From: an uncultured Lachnospiraceae bacterium
GTDB taxonomy: Bacteria > Bacillota > Clostridia > Lachnospirales > Lachnospiraceae
Direction of reading: 5' to 3'
Assembly: GCA_910577445.1 (NCBI GenBank)
Contig: CAJTMZ010000035.1
Span: forward strand, 15,373-33,157
Length of the DNA stretch: 17,785 nt
In this document: in pieces, positions 1-7,324 of the stretch
Position numbering within the stretch: position 1 is the first letter of the stretch
Layout: each line of letters begins with the position of its first letter
Made by a program: the position numbers and the translations under genes
The notes under the pieces: model-generated
The model's database searches: none
What the model was told of the DNA's origin: nothing
What the model saw: the letters and a program-made list of their open reading frames with translations, nothing else

Positions 1-913
1 AAGCCGTTCTGTCGCCGCGCGCCTGGGCATTCCGGTTTCCGCCATCGGCTCTTGCCGGTCTGTCGGAACGTCCATCCTGTTCGAAACGGGAAGGAGCATC
101 CGTTCTGACGGTTCTCTCCGTACGGGGCGCCGCGCTGGCCTTTGCCAGCTCTGCAGCCTGCCCTTCTCTTGCCGCGCGGGCCTCTTTTTCGGCACGGGCC
201 GCCTGGGCCTCTCTCTCGGCGCGGGCCGCTTCTTCCGCACGGGCTTCTCTCTCGGCGCGGGCCGCCTGGGCATTCCTCTGCTGCCTCTCCATCTCCATTC
301 TTCTTGCCGTCTGTTTGAAATCCGACTGCGTGCTTTCAGGAAGGGAAGGAGCCGTTAAAGGACGGATAATCTTGTGGGGAACCTCCTGTCTGCGGCCTTG
401 CTGCTGTCCCTGAGACTGTCCCTGTCTGCCGCCTCCGGTGGGTCTGTTTCCCTGCCTTGTTCCCTGCTGCCCCTGAGGCGCTCTTCTCTCGCCCTGGGGA
501 CGCTGTCCGGGAATATTGCTGTTGCGGGGATTACTCACAACGATAATTTTCTTTTTCTTTTTGGGCTGTTCAGCCGCCCCGGCAGGTCTCTCCCTGCCGC
601 CCGCTCCCTGCTCGGGCTTTGCAGCCGGTCTCTCCGCCGGCTTTTCCGACGCAGCTTCCTGCTTTGCGCCCTCCGGCGCCGCGGCTTTCACCGCCGGCTC
701 AGGCTTTGCGGCCGGTTTCTGTACCGGCTTCTCCGCCTCCCTCTCTACGGTCTTTGCTTTCCCAAAGGCCTTTCTGACCATTTCCGCCGCTTCCTCCTCA
801 AGGGAACTCTGGGCCGCTTTCACTTCAATTCCTTTATCCTGCAGAAAAGCAATGATTTCCTTGCTTTGCTTTTCCATTTCCTTTGCTATTTCATGCACCT
901 TTATTTTGGCCAT
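1..913 (-). CDS. infB: Translation initiation factor IF-2, N-terminal part (cut by window edge)
   Basis: IF-2 is the GTPase that delivers initiator fMet-tRNA to the 30S subunit and promotes 50S joining. Only the first ~304 codons are present; the GTPase and tRNA-binding domains lie outside the window. The start MAKIKVHEIAKEMEKQSKEI is the typical IF2_N helical domain (residues ~1-50). It follows GGAGG with a spacer of about 8 nt. A Pro/Ala/Lys/Glu linker comes next, then KKKKKIIVV near residue 120, a Gly/Arg/Gln-rich stretch (~residues 130-180), and a long Ala/Arg/Glu helix-like block with repeated AAR-AERE units (~residues 210-255). Such a low-complexity, poorly conserved N-terminus is usual in Clostridia. 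It is the last gene visible of the rimP operon, 22 bp after ylxQ. Confidence 0.95.
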   Translation of the reverse strand, partial: MAKIKVHEIAKEMEKQSKEIIAFLQDKGIEVKAAQSSLEEEAAEMVRKAFGKAKTVEREAEKPVQKPAAKPEPAVKAAAPEGAKQEAASEKPAERPAAKPEQGAGGRERPAGAAEQPKKKKKIIVVSNPRNSNIPGQRPQGERRAPQGQQGTRQGNRPTGGGRQGQSQGQQQGRRQEVPHKIIRPLTAPSLPESTQSDFKQTARRMEMERQQRNAQAARAEREARAEEAARAEREAQAARAEKEARAAREGQAAELAKASAAPRTERTVRTDAPSRFEQDGRSDRPARADGGNRNAQARGDRTA

Positions 914-935
914 TCCACTACCTCCGTCTCATGCC

Positions 936-1250
936 TTATGATTCTTCCAAACGTTTGATGATATTTGCCGCCATTCCTTCGTCCGTAACTGCCACAGATG
1001 TTCTCATTTCCCTGCCGATTGCTTTTCCAAGCCGCTCCTTGTCAGAATAAAAATAAATGGGAGTCCTGTAAAAAGCACACATATTAGTAAACTTTTTTTT
1101 GGTGTTGTCGGAAGCGTCGTTTCCGATAATCACCACTGCCGCTTTCCCCTCTTTAACCGCTTTTTCCGTGGAGAACTCGCCGCTTTTCAGATTGTTTCCC
1201 CTGGCCGCCAGACCCAAAAGGGACAATATCCTGTCATTCATGGATAGCAT
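936..1250 (-). CDS. ylxQ: YlxQ, L7Ae/L30e-family RNA-binding protein
   Basis: Small RNA-binding protein of the L7Ae/L30e/S12e/Gadd45 family. Members bind kink-turn-like RNA, but the exact role of YlxQ is not settled. The protein has about 104 residues, the normal family size. The motif GNDASDNTKKKF resembles the family's ASENTKKK signature, and RILSLLGLAARGNNLKSG near the N-terminus is typical. Two ATG starts compete: 1250 (4 nt after AAGGAG) and 1241 (13 nt after it, giving MNDRILSLLG, which resembles homologues better). A TTG at 1253 is also in frame but less likely. The gene overlaps the end of ylxR by up to 17 bp, suggesting translational coupling, and infB follows 22 bp later. Confidence 0.9.
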   Translation of the reverse strand: MLSMNDRILSLLGLAARGNNLKSGEFSTEKAVKEGKAAVVIIGNDASDNTKKKFTNMCAFYRTPIYFYSDKERLGKAIGREMRTSVAVTDEGMAANIIKRLEES

Positions 1251-1503
1251 CAAACTCCTTTTCCAGATTGTCGTAAACCTCGTTTGGAATACTCATTTTG
1301 AAAGACCGTTCCAATCCCTTACTCTTTCGTGCTTTGAGGAGACACTCCCTTTCCCTGCAAAGATAAGCGCCCCTTCCGTTCTTTTTACCGGTTACGTCCA
1401 GTATGATTTCATCCTCGGGAGTTTTCAGAATACGCATCATTTCCTTTTTGCTTTTCATTTCACCGCATCCGATACACTGCCGCATGGGGATTTTCTTTGC
1501 CAT
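1234..1503 (-). CDS. ylxR: YlxR / RnpM, DUF448 RNA-binding protein
   Basis: This is the 89-residue DUF448 (YlxR) protein encoded between nusA and ylxQ/infB in most Firmicutes. In Bacillus subtilis the protein has been renamed RnpM, because it binds the RNase P RNA and modulates RNase P activity. Visible hallmarks are RQCIGCGE (residues 8-15), the invariant-looking GRGAYLC (43-49) and a further Cys at 54, in a basic protein. The four cysteines (10, 13, 49, 54) could form a metal or structural site; that is my inference. The start ATG is 10 bp after the nusA stop. The last codons overlap ylxQ. Confidence 0.95.
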   Translation of the reverse strand: MAKKIPMRQCIGCGEMKSKKEMMRILKTPEDEIILDVTGKKNGRGAYLCRERECLLKARKSKGLERSFKMSIPNEVYDNLEKEFDAIHE

Positions 1504-1513
1504 GAAATCCCCC

Positions 1514-2869
1514 CTATTCCTTTATATCTTCGGCAGCTTCCTCATATTCTTCAGAATCTTCATATTCTTCCGCTTCTTCCTCATATTCATCTCCGCTGCC
1601 GTCTTCCACATATCCGTCTTCCCTTCCTTCTTCCGGATATGTCTCTTCAAATTCTTCCTCCGGGCTGCCGCCGTCTTCCTCATAGCCGCCTCCGGATGAT
1701 TCCTCCGGGTATTCCTCTTCATAGCCTTCGCCGTATTCCGTCTCCTGTCCGTACCCGTCGTCTAATTCCTCGTAATCCTCGTCATATTCGTCGTACTCAT
1801 CCAGATAATCCTCATACCTAAAGCCCGGCGCATCCTTGGCCTGGGTCTCGCTCTTGATGTCAATCTTGTACCCTGTCAGCCTCGCCGCCAGCCTTGCGTT
1901 CTGCCCTTCCTTACCGATGGCAAGGGAAAGCTGGTAATCGGGAACCACCACCTTTGCCGTCTTTTCGTCAGGGTCCGCAAATACCGCCACGATTTTCGCC
2001 GGTGAAAGGGCGTTCTGGATTAAGTTGCCCGGATTTTCATCCCAGTTGATGATATCGATTTTCTCTCCCCGCAGCTCCTCCACGATGGAGTTTACACGGA
2101 CTCCGTTTAATCCGACGCATGCGCCCACCGCGTCCACGTTGGGATTGTTGGACTTTACCGCCATCTTGGTTCTGCTTCCCGCTTCTCTGGCGATGCTCAT
2201 AATCTCAACCGTGCCGTCGCGGATTTCCGTAACCTCGGCTTCAAAGAGCCTCTTTACCAGCTCAGGGTGGGTACGGCTTACCAAAATTCTGGGCCCTTTC
2301 GGCGTGTTCTTTACCTCCAGAATATATACCTTAATCCGCTCCGTGGGCCGGAACGTTTCGCTTTTTACCTGTTCGCTGTCGTTTAGAATTCCGTCGGCCT
2401 TTCCAAGGTTGATACTGATATTTCTTCCGATGTAACGCTGCACAATTCCCGTTACAATATCCTTTTCCTTTTCAAAATACTGATTATAAATAACGCTTCT
2501 TTCCTCTTCGCGTATCTTCTGAAGAATAACGTTCTTTGCATTCTGCGTTGCAATCCGCCCAAATTCCTTTGACTTAATCTCCACATGGATAACATCGCCG
2601 GGCTGCGCGTCCGACCTGATTTCCCTGGCGTCCTCAAGGGATATCTGAAGACAGTCGTCCTCAACCTCCTCCTCTACCACTTCCTTTTCCGCATAACAGA
2701 GGAAATCGCAGGTTTCCCTGTTGATTTCAACTTTCACATTATCCGATTTGCCGAAATGATTTTTGCATGCCGTAATCAGAGAGTTTTCAATCGCCTCAAA
2801 AAGCGTTTCCTTGCTGATTTCTTTCTCCTTTTCCAACACGTCCAATGCTTCCATTAATTCCTTGTTCAT
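1514..2869 (-). CDS. nusA: Transcription termination/antitermination factor NusA with acidic C-terminal tail
   Basis: NusA binds RNA polymerase and nascent RNA, controls pausing, and stimulates intrinsic termination. The 451 residues show the N-terminal RNAP-binding domain (1-~130), an S1 domain (~134-200, DIVTGIVQRYIGRNI), KH1 (~230-278, GACVGLNGVRVNSI) and KH2 (~300-345, SLAIGKEGQNARLAAR). Bacillus NusA ends near residue 370. Here an extra tail of ~100 residues (350-451) is almost only Glu, Asp, Tyr, Gly and Pro, with repeated YEE/EYEE units. Such acidic tails occur in some Clostridia; their role is unknown. The gene lies 37 bp after rimP, and its SD (AAGGGA-like) is only moderate. ylxR follows 10 bp after the stop. 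Confidence 0.97.
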   Translation of the reverse strand: MNKELMEALDVLEKEKEISKETLFEAIENSLITACKNHFGKSDNVKVEINRETCDFLCYAEKEVVEEEVEDDCLQISLEDAREIRSDAQPGDVIHVEIKSKEFGRIATQNAKNVILQKIREEERSVIYNQYFEKEKDIVTGIVQRYIGRNISINLGKADGILNDSEQVKSETFRPTERIKVYILEVKNTPKGPRILVSRTHPELVKRLFEAEVTEIRDGTVEIMSIAREAGSRTKMAVKSNNPNVDAVGACVGLNGVRVNSIVEELRGEKIDIINWDENPGNLIQNALSPAKIVAVFADPDEKTAKVVVPDYQLSLAIGKEGQNARLAARLTGYKIDIKSETQAKDAPGFRYEDYLDEYDEYDEDYEELDDGYGQETEYGEGYEEEYPEESSGGGYEEDGGSPEEEFEETYPEEGREDGYVEDGSGDEYEEEAEEYEDSEEYEEAAEDIKE

Positions 2870-2906
2870 TTTCCCTTATCCCTTTCCGCCCGTTTTCTTA
2901 TCAGGG

Positions 2907-3389
2907 CTAAAAATCCAACGTCAGCCGAATTACTGCAATATCCTTTCTGTCAAACACAGTCTTTTCCCCTTCGCCTTCATTGGAAGACGGCGTTTCGATT
3001 GTGATGGTATTTTCATCAAACGCCGTTAAAAATCCTGTAAATTCCCTGACGCCGTCAATCGGCTTATAAGTCTTTAGCTCCACCTCTTCGCCTATGCTTT
3101 TCTCAAGATGCTTATCTTTCTTAAGCTGCCTTCCAAGCCCCGGAGAACTGACCTCCAGGATATAGGCGTCGTCTATGAAATCCTCCTTGTCAAGAGCGTC
3201 TGAAAGCGCCCGGCTGACGAGTTCGCAGTCGTCTATGGCAACCCCTCCCTCTTTATCAATATAACACCGCAGGTACTGCTCACTCCCCTCCCTGACGTAT
3301 TCAATGTCATAAATATCCACATGGCTGGCTTTTGCAATGGGCGCTAAAAGCGCCTCCGTCCTTAGCTCGTAGTTTTCTCTTTTTGACAT
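2907..3389 (-). CDS. rimP: Ribosome maturation factor RimP
   Basis: RimP assists late maturation of the 30S subunit. The 160-residue protein has the normal length and shows both usual domains: an N-terminal alpha/beta domain (residues ~1-85, with YIDKEGGVAIDDCELVSRAL and the junction motif EVSSPGLGRQL at 79-89), followed by an SH3-like C-terminal domain ending in DRKDIAVIRLTLDF. The ATG follows an AGAGGTG Shine-Dalgarno by five bases. It is the first gene of the rimP-nusA-ylxR-ylxQ-infB operon. It sits behind its own promoter and a terminator-like leader hairpin, which are listed separately. Confidence 0.96.
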   Translation of the reverse strand: MSKRENYELRTEALLAPIAKASHVDIYDIEYVREGSEQYLRCYIDKEGGVAIDDCELVSRALSDALDKEDFIDDAYILEVSSPGLGRQLKKDKHLEKSIGEEVELKTYKPIDGVREFTGFLTAFDENTITIETPSSNEGEGEKTVFDRKDIAVIRLTLDF

Positions 3390-3407
3390 CCGTTCACCTC
3401 TATCCCC

Positions 3408-3436
3408 AAAAAAGAGTGGACCGACAAGCCCACTCT
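3408..3436 (-). terminator. Terminator-like hairpin in the rimP leader (candidate attenuator)
   Basis: Read on the minus strand, AGAGTGG (3436-3430), a 10-nt loop and CCACTCT (3419-3413) form a perfect 7-bp stem followed directly by a run of six T (3413-3408). This has the form of an intrinsic terminator. It lies after the putative rimP promoter and ~19 bp before the rimP start, so transcripts from that promoter must pass it. It could also end readthrough from the upstream CPBP gene (stop at 3502). For Bacillus subtilis, NusA has been reported to autoregulate through a NusA-dependent leader terminator, and a similar role here is inferred. Confidence 0.75.
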
Positions 3437-3465
3437 AAATTAACAAGTATCCATAATTCTTCTGT

Positions 3466-3494
3466 ATTGTAGCACTCCGCCCGGCAAATTGCAA
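3466..3494 (-). promoter_or_regulatory. Sigma-A-like promoter of the rimP-nusA-infB operon
   Basis: On the minus strand TTGCAA (3494-3489) is followed by a 17-bp spacer and TACAAT (3471-3466). The TG one base before the -10 (TGCTACAAT) gives an extended -10. Spacing is ideal. The predicted start near 3459 gives a ~70-nt leader that contains the hairpin at 3408-3436. It lies just past the CPBP stop codon. Confidence 0.75.
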
Positions 3495-3501
3495 TAGGCT
3501 T

Positions 3502-4440
3502 TTACTGATTTTCTTCCTTCCAGAGCCGGTAAAGCAGTACCGCCGCTAACGCGATAAACCCCGCGCCTCCAATCAGGCCCACGCTGGAGGGTCCCAAAAA
3601 GACGTTGTAGGGCTTTTCCAGAGAGGTAAAGTAAACCCCCGAAGAGGCCAGCCCGTTCAGCACGCCGTGTCCCACCACCGCCGGAAGGCAGCTCTTTGTC
3701 TTGATGGTCACATAGGACAGGATAATCCCCATAACGGTGCAGAAAACGCACATGGCCACGATTCCCGTCACAGGATATCCCGGATAGCCCACTCCGTAGT
3801 TATGCCCCATAACCGTAAGGGGCGCGTGCCACAGCCCCCAGATAAGGCCCCCGATAAGAAGGGCCGGAACCACCTTGAACTGTTTCTGCAGCCGGGGAAG
3901 CAGATAGCCTCTCCATCCCCATTCCTCCCCCAGACAGGTCAAAAGGTTTAAAAGGGGCGACATCACGATTCCCATCGCTATCTGGCTTACCATCAGGCTT
4001 TTTGCCTGCTCCGCGCCCACAGACTCTGCCGGTATTCCCGCGCTTTCCGCCTGGGCCTTCAAAAGCACCTGCACGTATCCCATCTCCGAATCAAAATTGT
4101 CCGGGAAAATCACGAAATACAACGCGGTTCCGAGAAAAATCAAAAGCACGAACCCCGGCCAGACAAGACCGTAGTATTTCAAATTGCCTTTCAGGTTAAG
4201 GGAAAGCCGAAGGTTCCCCAAAAGCCGGTCCCTGGTAATCAGAATCGTAACCAGCGCTCCCGTTGCCGGGAAAAACATAACGCTGCTTATCAGAGACTGG
4301 GCCATATAGGCCGTGTTCACGTCCGTGCTTCCCACCATTGGCATAATCACAAAAATTTCCATTCCATAAGTCAATATAAAGGTAACCAGCAGATAAATCA
4401 CTATCTGCTTAAGATTTGCTTTCTTTTCGTCCCCGTTCAC
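3502..4440 (-). CDS. CPBP-family intramembrane metalloprotease (CAAX protease / bacteriocin-processing type)
   Basis: Multi-pass membrane protein of the CPBP (Abi/Rce1-like) family, thought to be glutamate/histidine-dependent intramembrane proteases. The three family motifs are intact (numbering from the GTG start): EEWGWR (E172, E173, R177), a WHAP motif with H205, and HGVLN with H258 and N262. Several hydrophobic segments are evident at ~12-33, 50-68, 92-113, 190-206, 222-245 and 285-305. A longer reading frame starts at TTG 4464, but the AAGGAGG and AGGAG signals lie inside it. GTG at 4440, 4 nt after AGGAG, is therefore the better start (312 residues). It follows the guanylyltransferase gene by 41 bp and may be cotranscribed with it. 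Substrate unknown; other family members serve bacteriocin self-immunity or protein processing. Confidence 0.88.
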   Translation of the reverse strand: MNGDEKKANLKQIVIYLLVTFILTYGMEIFVIMPMVGSTDVNTAYMAQSLISSVMFFPATGALVTILITRDRLLGNLRLSLNLKGNLKYYGLVWPGFVLLIFLGTALYFVIFPDNFDSEMGYVQVLLKAQAESAGIPAESVGAEQAKSLMVSQIAMGIVMSPLLNLLTCLGEEWGWRGYLLPRLQKQFKVVPALLIGGLIWGLWHAPLTVMGHNYGVGYPGYPVTGIVAMCVFCTVMGIILSYVTIKTKSCLPAVVGHGVLNGLASSGVYFTSLEKPYNVFLGPSSVGLIGGAGFIALAAVLLYRLWKEENQ

Positions 4441-4481
4441 GACACTCCTGTTCCTCCTTTTCAAAAATCCGGTATCACCGC

Positions 4482-5831
4482 TTACTCTTCCTTCGTCTCC
4501 AGTTCAAACTTCTGTTTGTCATGGACGCTGATTTCCGGCCCAAGCTGGATTTCGATAATTTTAAGCTCGGTGTCCGCCATAATGGTGTGGCGGCACCCGG
4601 CTTTCATCTCCAGAACGTCCCCGGCCTTTACCGGACGGCTCTTTCCGTCAATCACGCAGCGTCCTTTTCCGGAAATAATGTTCCAGACCTCGTCCCGCCT
4701 CGCATGGCTGTGGTAGTTCATTCCATGGCCCGGCTTTAAGGTGACCTTACTGGTCCGGCTCTCCCTCGTGACGTCCAGAACCAGAAAATCCCCCCAGGAC
4801 TTTTCCGCGAACATGACCTGCTGGTCTATTTTATCCACAAAGGGCTTGATGTAGCTGGACTGTTCTTTGTCCGAAACCAAAATCCCCTCGGGGCTCGCGG
4901 ATACCACCATATTTTTCAGCCCCATGCAAAGCACCGGGACGTCCAGTTCGTTGAGCACGTGTACGTTCTCGCAGGTTTCGTTCAAAATCGCGTCCCCAAC
5001 GCAGGGCTCTTCCATGGCTTCGGATAGGGTGTTCCAGGTTCCCAGGTCTTTCCACTGCCCTTTAAAACGCATCACTTTGATGTTCTTTTCCTTCTCCACA
5101 ACCGCATAGTCGAAACTGATTTTCTCCAGCGTATCGTATTTTTCATACAATGTCTCATAGTCGGCGTATCCGATGATTTCCCTTGCCTTTTCCAGCACAT
5201 ACTTCATCTGATAGGCAAACACGCCGCCGTTCCAGAGCGCACCCTGACGGATATACTCTCTGGCGGTTTTGGCGTCCGGCTTTTCCCGGAAAGTTTTTAC
5301 CCCGCTCACCGTCTCTTTGTCCGTGGGCAGAATATAACCGTACTTTTCGCTGGGGTAAGTGGGCTCCATCCCCATGAGCACCAGATTCGCCCCGCCCTTT
5401 AAGGCTTTGTCCTGTTCGTCCCCCCGGGCGATATCTGCCAGCTTCTTAAGCGCCTCGAAATAATCGATTTCCACATAAGGGTCCACCGGACACACAATCA
5501 CCGGCTCCTCCCCGGAAATCCCCCGCACGTCGTGGAGATAAGCCGTTGCAAGCACAACGGCAGGAAAGGTGTCGCGCCGGCAGGGCTCCACGCAGACTAA
5601 AACTTCATCGCCTAACTGGTTGTGAATGGAGGACGCCTGGGTTTTGGAGGTTGCGATTGTGACGGTCGCCTCCTTATCCACTTCCCTTATCTGATGGTAC
5701 ACCCTCTGCACCATGGATTCGTAGCTGCCGTCTTTCGTCCTGAATATTTTGATAAACTGCTTGGAACGGATATCGTTGGAAAGGGGCCATAAGCGCTTTC
5801 CCGAACCGCCCGACAATAAAATAATATGCAT
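4482..5831 (-). CDS. manC: Mannose-1-phosphate guanylyltransferase with C-terminal cupin (ManC-type)
   Basis: Makes GDP-mannose from mannose-1-phosphate and GTP, for glycan synthesis. The 449-residue protein has an N-terminal nucleotidyltransferase domain with LSGGSGKRLWPLS (residues 6-18), the sugar-binding-region motif FREKP (181-185) and LWNGGVFA (199-206). A type II mannose-6-phosphate-isomerase-like cupin follows at ~345-430 (PGHGMNYHSHARRDEVWNII, with H374 and H376 as likely metal ligands). The layout matches bifunctional ManC/AlgA enzymes; whether isomerase activity is retained cannot be told. Start: ATG 5831 lies 9 nt after AAGGAG and begins right at the MHIILLSGG strand. The frame extends upstream to 5870, but that part has no signal. 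The gene sits behind the tRNA-Trp terminator. I saw no strong promoter of its own, so leaky readthrough is possible. Confidence 0.88.
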   Translation of the reverse strand: MHIILLSGGSGKRLWPLSNDIRSKQFIKIFRTKDGSYESMVQRVYHQIREVDKEATVTIATSKTQASSIHNQLGDEVLVCVEPCRRDTFPAVVLATAYLHDVRGISGEEPVIVCPVDPYVEIDYFEALKKLADIARGDEQDKALKGGANLVLMGMEPTYPSEKYGYILPTDKETVSGVKTFREKPDAKTAREYIRQGALWNGGVFAYQMKYVLEKAREIIGYADYETLYEKYDTLEKISFDYAVVEKEKNIKVMRFKGQWKDLGTWNTLSEAMEEPCVGDAILNETCENVHVLNELDVPVLCMGLKNMVVSASPEGILVSDKEQSSYIKPFVDKIDQQVMFAEKSWGDFLVLDVTRESRTSKVTLKPGHGMNYHSHARRDEVWNIISGKGRCVIDGKSRPVKAGDVLEMKAGCRHTIMADTELKIIEIQLGPEISVHDKQKFELETKEE

Positions 5832-5873
5832 AAGCTGACTCTCCTTATTTCTTTGCGGGTTCCTCTTCACCGT

Positions 5874-5923
5874 AAAAGAGAAAAAGTGCTAAGAAAACCT
5901 GTACGTCAAGTTTCTTAACACTT
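5874..5923 (-). terminator. Intrinsic terminator after tRNA-Trp
   Basis: Minus strand: a 13-bp stem (5923-5911 pairing with 5896-5884, one G-T wobble) around a 14-nt loop, followed by TTTTTCTCTTTT (5885-5874). It is a strong Rho-independent terminator starting about 10 nt after the tRNA 3' end. Confidence 0.9.
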
Positions 5924-5932
5924 ATCTTTCAG

Positions 5933-6003
5933 CAGGGGCAGTAGGAATCGAACCCACATCGACGGTTTTGGAGACCGCTGTTCTACCTTTGAACTATGCC
6001 CCT
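5933..6003 (-). tRNA. trnW: tRNA-Trp (anticodon CCA)
   Basis: The 71-nt cloverleaf folds fully. It has a 7-bp acceptor stem AGGGGCA/TGCCCCT (6003-5997 with 5940-5934), D stem GTTC/GAAC, anticodon stem GCGGT/ACCGT around loop CTCCAAA with CCA at 5971-5969, and T stem GTGGG/CCTAC around TTCGATT. G at 5933 is the discriminator base expected for bacterial tRNA-Trp. The 3' CCA is not encoded (the next bases are CT), so it must be added after transcription. It is a single tRNA gene with its own promoter and terminator. Confidence 0.97.
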
Positions 6004-6048
6004 ATCTCAGCGGCTTGTATCCACTGATTTGTATCAGCACACTTCGGT

Positions 6049-6078
6049 ATTATAACCCACCGGAGTATCATCTGTCAA
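6049..6078 (-). promoter_or_regulatory. Consensus sigma-A promoter of tRNA-Trp
   Basis: Minus strand: perfect TTGACA (6078-6073), 18-bp spacer, perfect TATAAT (6054-6049). Predicted transcription start is near 6042, about 39 nt before the mature tRNA. This is a strong promoter, as expected for a stable RNA gene. Confidence 0.88.
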
Positions 6079-6109
6079 CAACTTGATTTATTTTTCTTTC
6101 ATACCATTT

Positions 6110-7192
6110 TTAATACATCAAATGGTCCTTTGTGTCTTCTTCGATAATTTTGCTGAACTCCCTGATATCCTGTGAGGGTTCATAAGCCTCCTCCTCATAA
6201 AGAAGCTTATGGAGTTTGATTACATTTTCTTCCAGATTGACCGGCACCACGCAGTTTCCTTTGGAACCGATAATTCCGCCGTTGCGCATTCCTTCAAAAG
6301 GAAAGCCGTCGCTTACCGTCACTTCGTAATCGCCTATCATACTGAGCACGGGGATAATGTCACGCACGTCAAGGGAAGTCCGCACGCTGGGCAGGACCCC
6401 GTAAGCCGCCTCCGTAAGGGCGCTGATGGATGCCGTTTTTCCCTTTTCCATCATGGCCACAAGCACGTCTCTCTGCCTCTGGGTACGGCGGAAATCGTCT
6501 CCCCCGCCGTAACGGATACGGCAGTATGCCGTTGCCTGCAGTCCGTTGAGCGTCTGCCGCCCCGCCTGCGCCACGGGCGTATACTCTATGTCCATCTCCT
6601 GCGCCATGGTGCTCTGGTAATTGTTCAGATGGGAGATTTCCGTCTCGGTAACCTCCATTTCAATACCGCCGAGAGCGTCCACCGCTTTCATCAGCCCTTC
6701 GAACCCCACCGTAATGTAGTCGGTGAGATATAAATCGGTATTCATGTTTATCATGCTGATTGCCTGTTCCGGGCCGCCCAGCGCATAGGCGGTGTTGCAT
6801 TTCTTATAAATATCGTTCCCCAGGTTTAAATAAGTGTCTCTGTAAATGGAAACAAGCCGTATCTCATGCTTATCCATATCAATGGAGCAAATCATAATCG
6901 TGTCGCTTCTGTTTCCCTTGCCAAGACTGCCGTCCCTGGCGTCCACTCCGAAAAACGCCACGTTATAGATTCCCGTGTATTTGTTTTCCTCCCCGTTCTC
7001 TTTTGTTTCCACGATTTTTTCTTTCACTTCCGGGTTTACCGCAATGTTTTCCTCCCTGATAATGTCCTTCTCCGCGCCTGTTTCGCTGTCGGTGGCGCGC
7101 AGCGTAATATACAAAAATCCCACGGCTGCCATTAAAACCACGGCCTCCAAAATAAACAATGGGATATGCTTAACCCATTTTTTCTTATCCAT
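6110..7192 (-). CDS. LytR-CpsA-Psr (LCP) family cell-wall polymer ligase
   Basis: LCP enzymes attach wall teichoic acid, capsule or other undecaprenyl-linked polymers to peptidoglycan outside the membrane. The 360-residue protein has a short basic cytoplasmic start (MDKKKWVK), one TM helix (~10-30), a linker, and the LCP domain (~75-250). Conserved catalytic/lipid-phosphate-binding positions are present: GVDAR (82-86), RSDT (95-98), YRDT (117-120), RIRY (225-228) and RRTQRQR (235-241). ATG 7192 is chosen because AAAGGAG lies six bases upstream and the TM helix follows at once; the frame runs back to 7240 without a matching signal. It is a single gene between radA (132 bp upstream) and tRNA-Trp. 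It may act with the GDP-mannose enzyme encoded downstream in surface glycan assembly, but that link is only positional. Confidence 0.92.
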   Translation of the reverse strand: MDKKKWVKHIPLFILEAVVLMAAVGFLYITLRATDSETGAEKDIIREENIAVNPEVKEKIVETKENGEENKYTGIYNVAFFGVDARDGSLGKGNRSDTIMICSIDMDKHEIRLVSIYRDTYLNLGNDIYKKCNTAYALGGPEQAISMINMNTDLYLTDYITVGFEGLMKAVDALGGIEMEVTETEISHLNNYQSTMAQEMDIEYTPVAQAGRQTLNGLQATAYCRIRYGGGDDFRRTQRQRDVLVAMMEKGKTASISALTEAAYGVLPSVRTSLDVRDIIPVLSMIGDYEVTVSDGFPFEGMRNGGIIGSKGNCVVPVNLEENVIKLHKLLYEEEAYEPSQDIREFSKIIEEDTKDHLMY

Positions 7193-7265
7193 TCCTGACT
7201 CCTTTTGTAGCTCCATGCTAAATATTTCCATGCGCTGCACAGTAAAATCTTGATATATCTTACCA

Positions 7266-7281
7266 CAAACCGACCAGTTTG
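7266..7281. promoter_or_regulatory. Imperfect 16-bp palindrome, possible operator upstream of the LCP gene
   Basis: CAAACCGACCAGTTTG is palindromic at six of eight position pairs, and its CGACC centre resembles TetR-type operators. It lies 74 bp upstream of the LCP start, in a region where a weak promoter (TAAGAT at 7262-7257 on the minus strand) could sit. No T-tract follows, so it is not a terminator for radA. No cognate regulator is encoded in the window. Confidence 0.25.
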
Positions 7282-7324
7282 AACACTAAAATTTATATTT
7301 TTTGTCAGTTTTGTAATCTTTCCG

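Noticed and set aside
374..958. Long plus-strand frames across the first kilobase
   Set aside because: They are mirror frames of the GC-rich, repetitive infB start. The minus-strand IF2_N sequence with its GGAGG site explains the region.
5933..6003. tRNA-Trp as an integration site of a mobile element
   Set aside because: No integrase, no direct repeat of the tRNA 3' end and no phage or conjugation gene were seen nearby.
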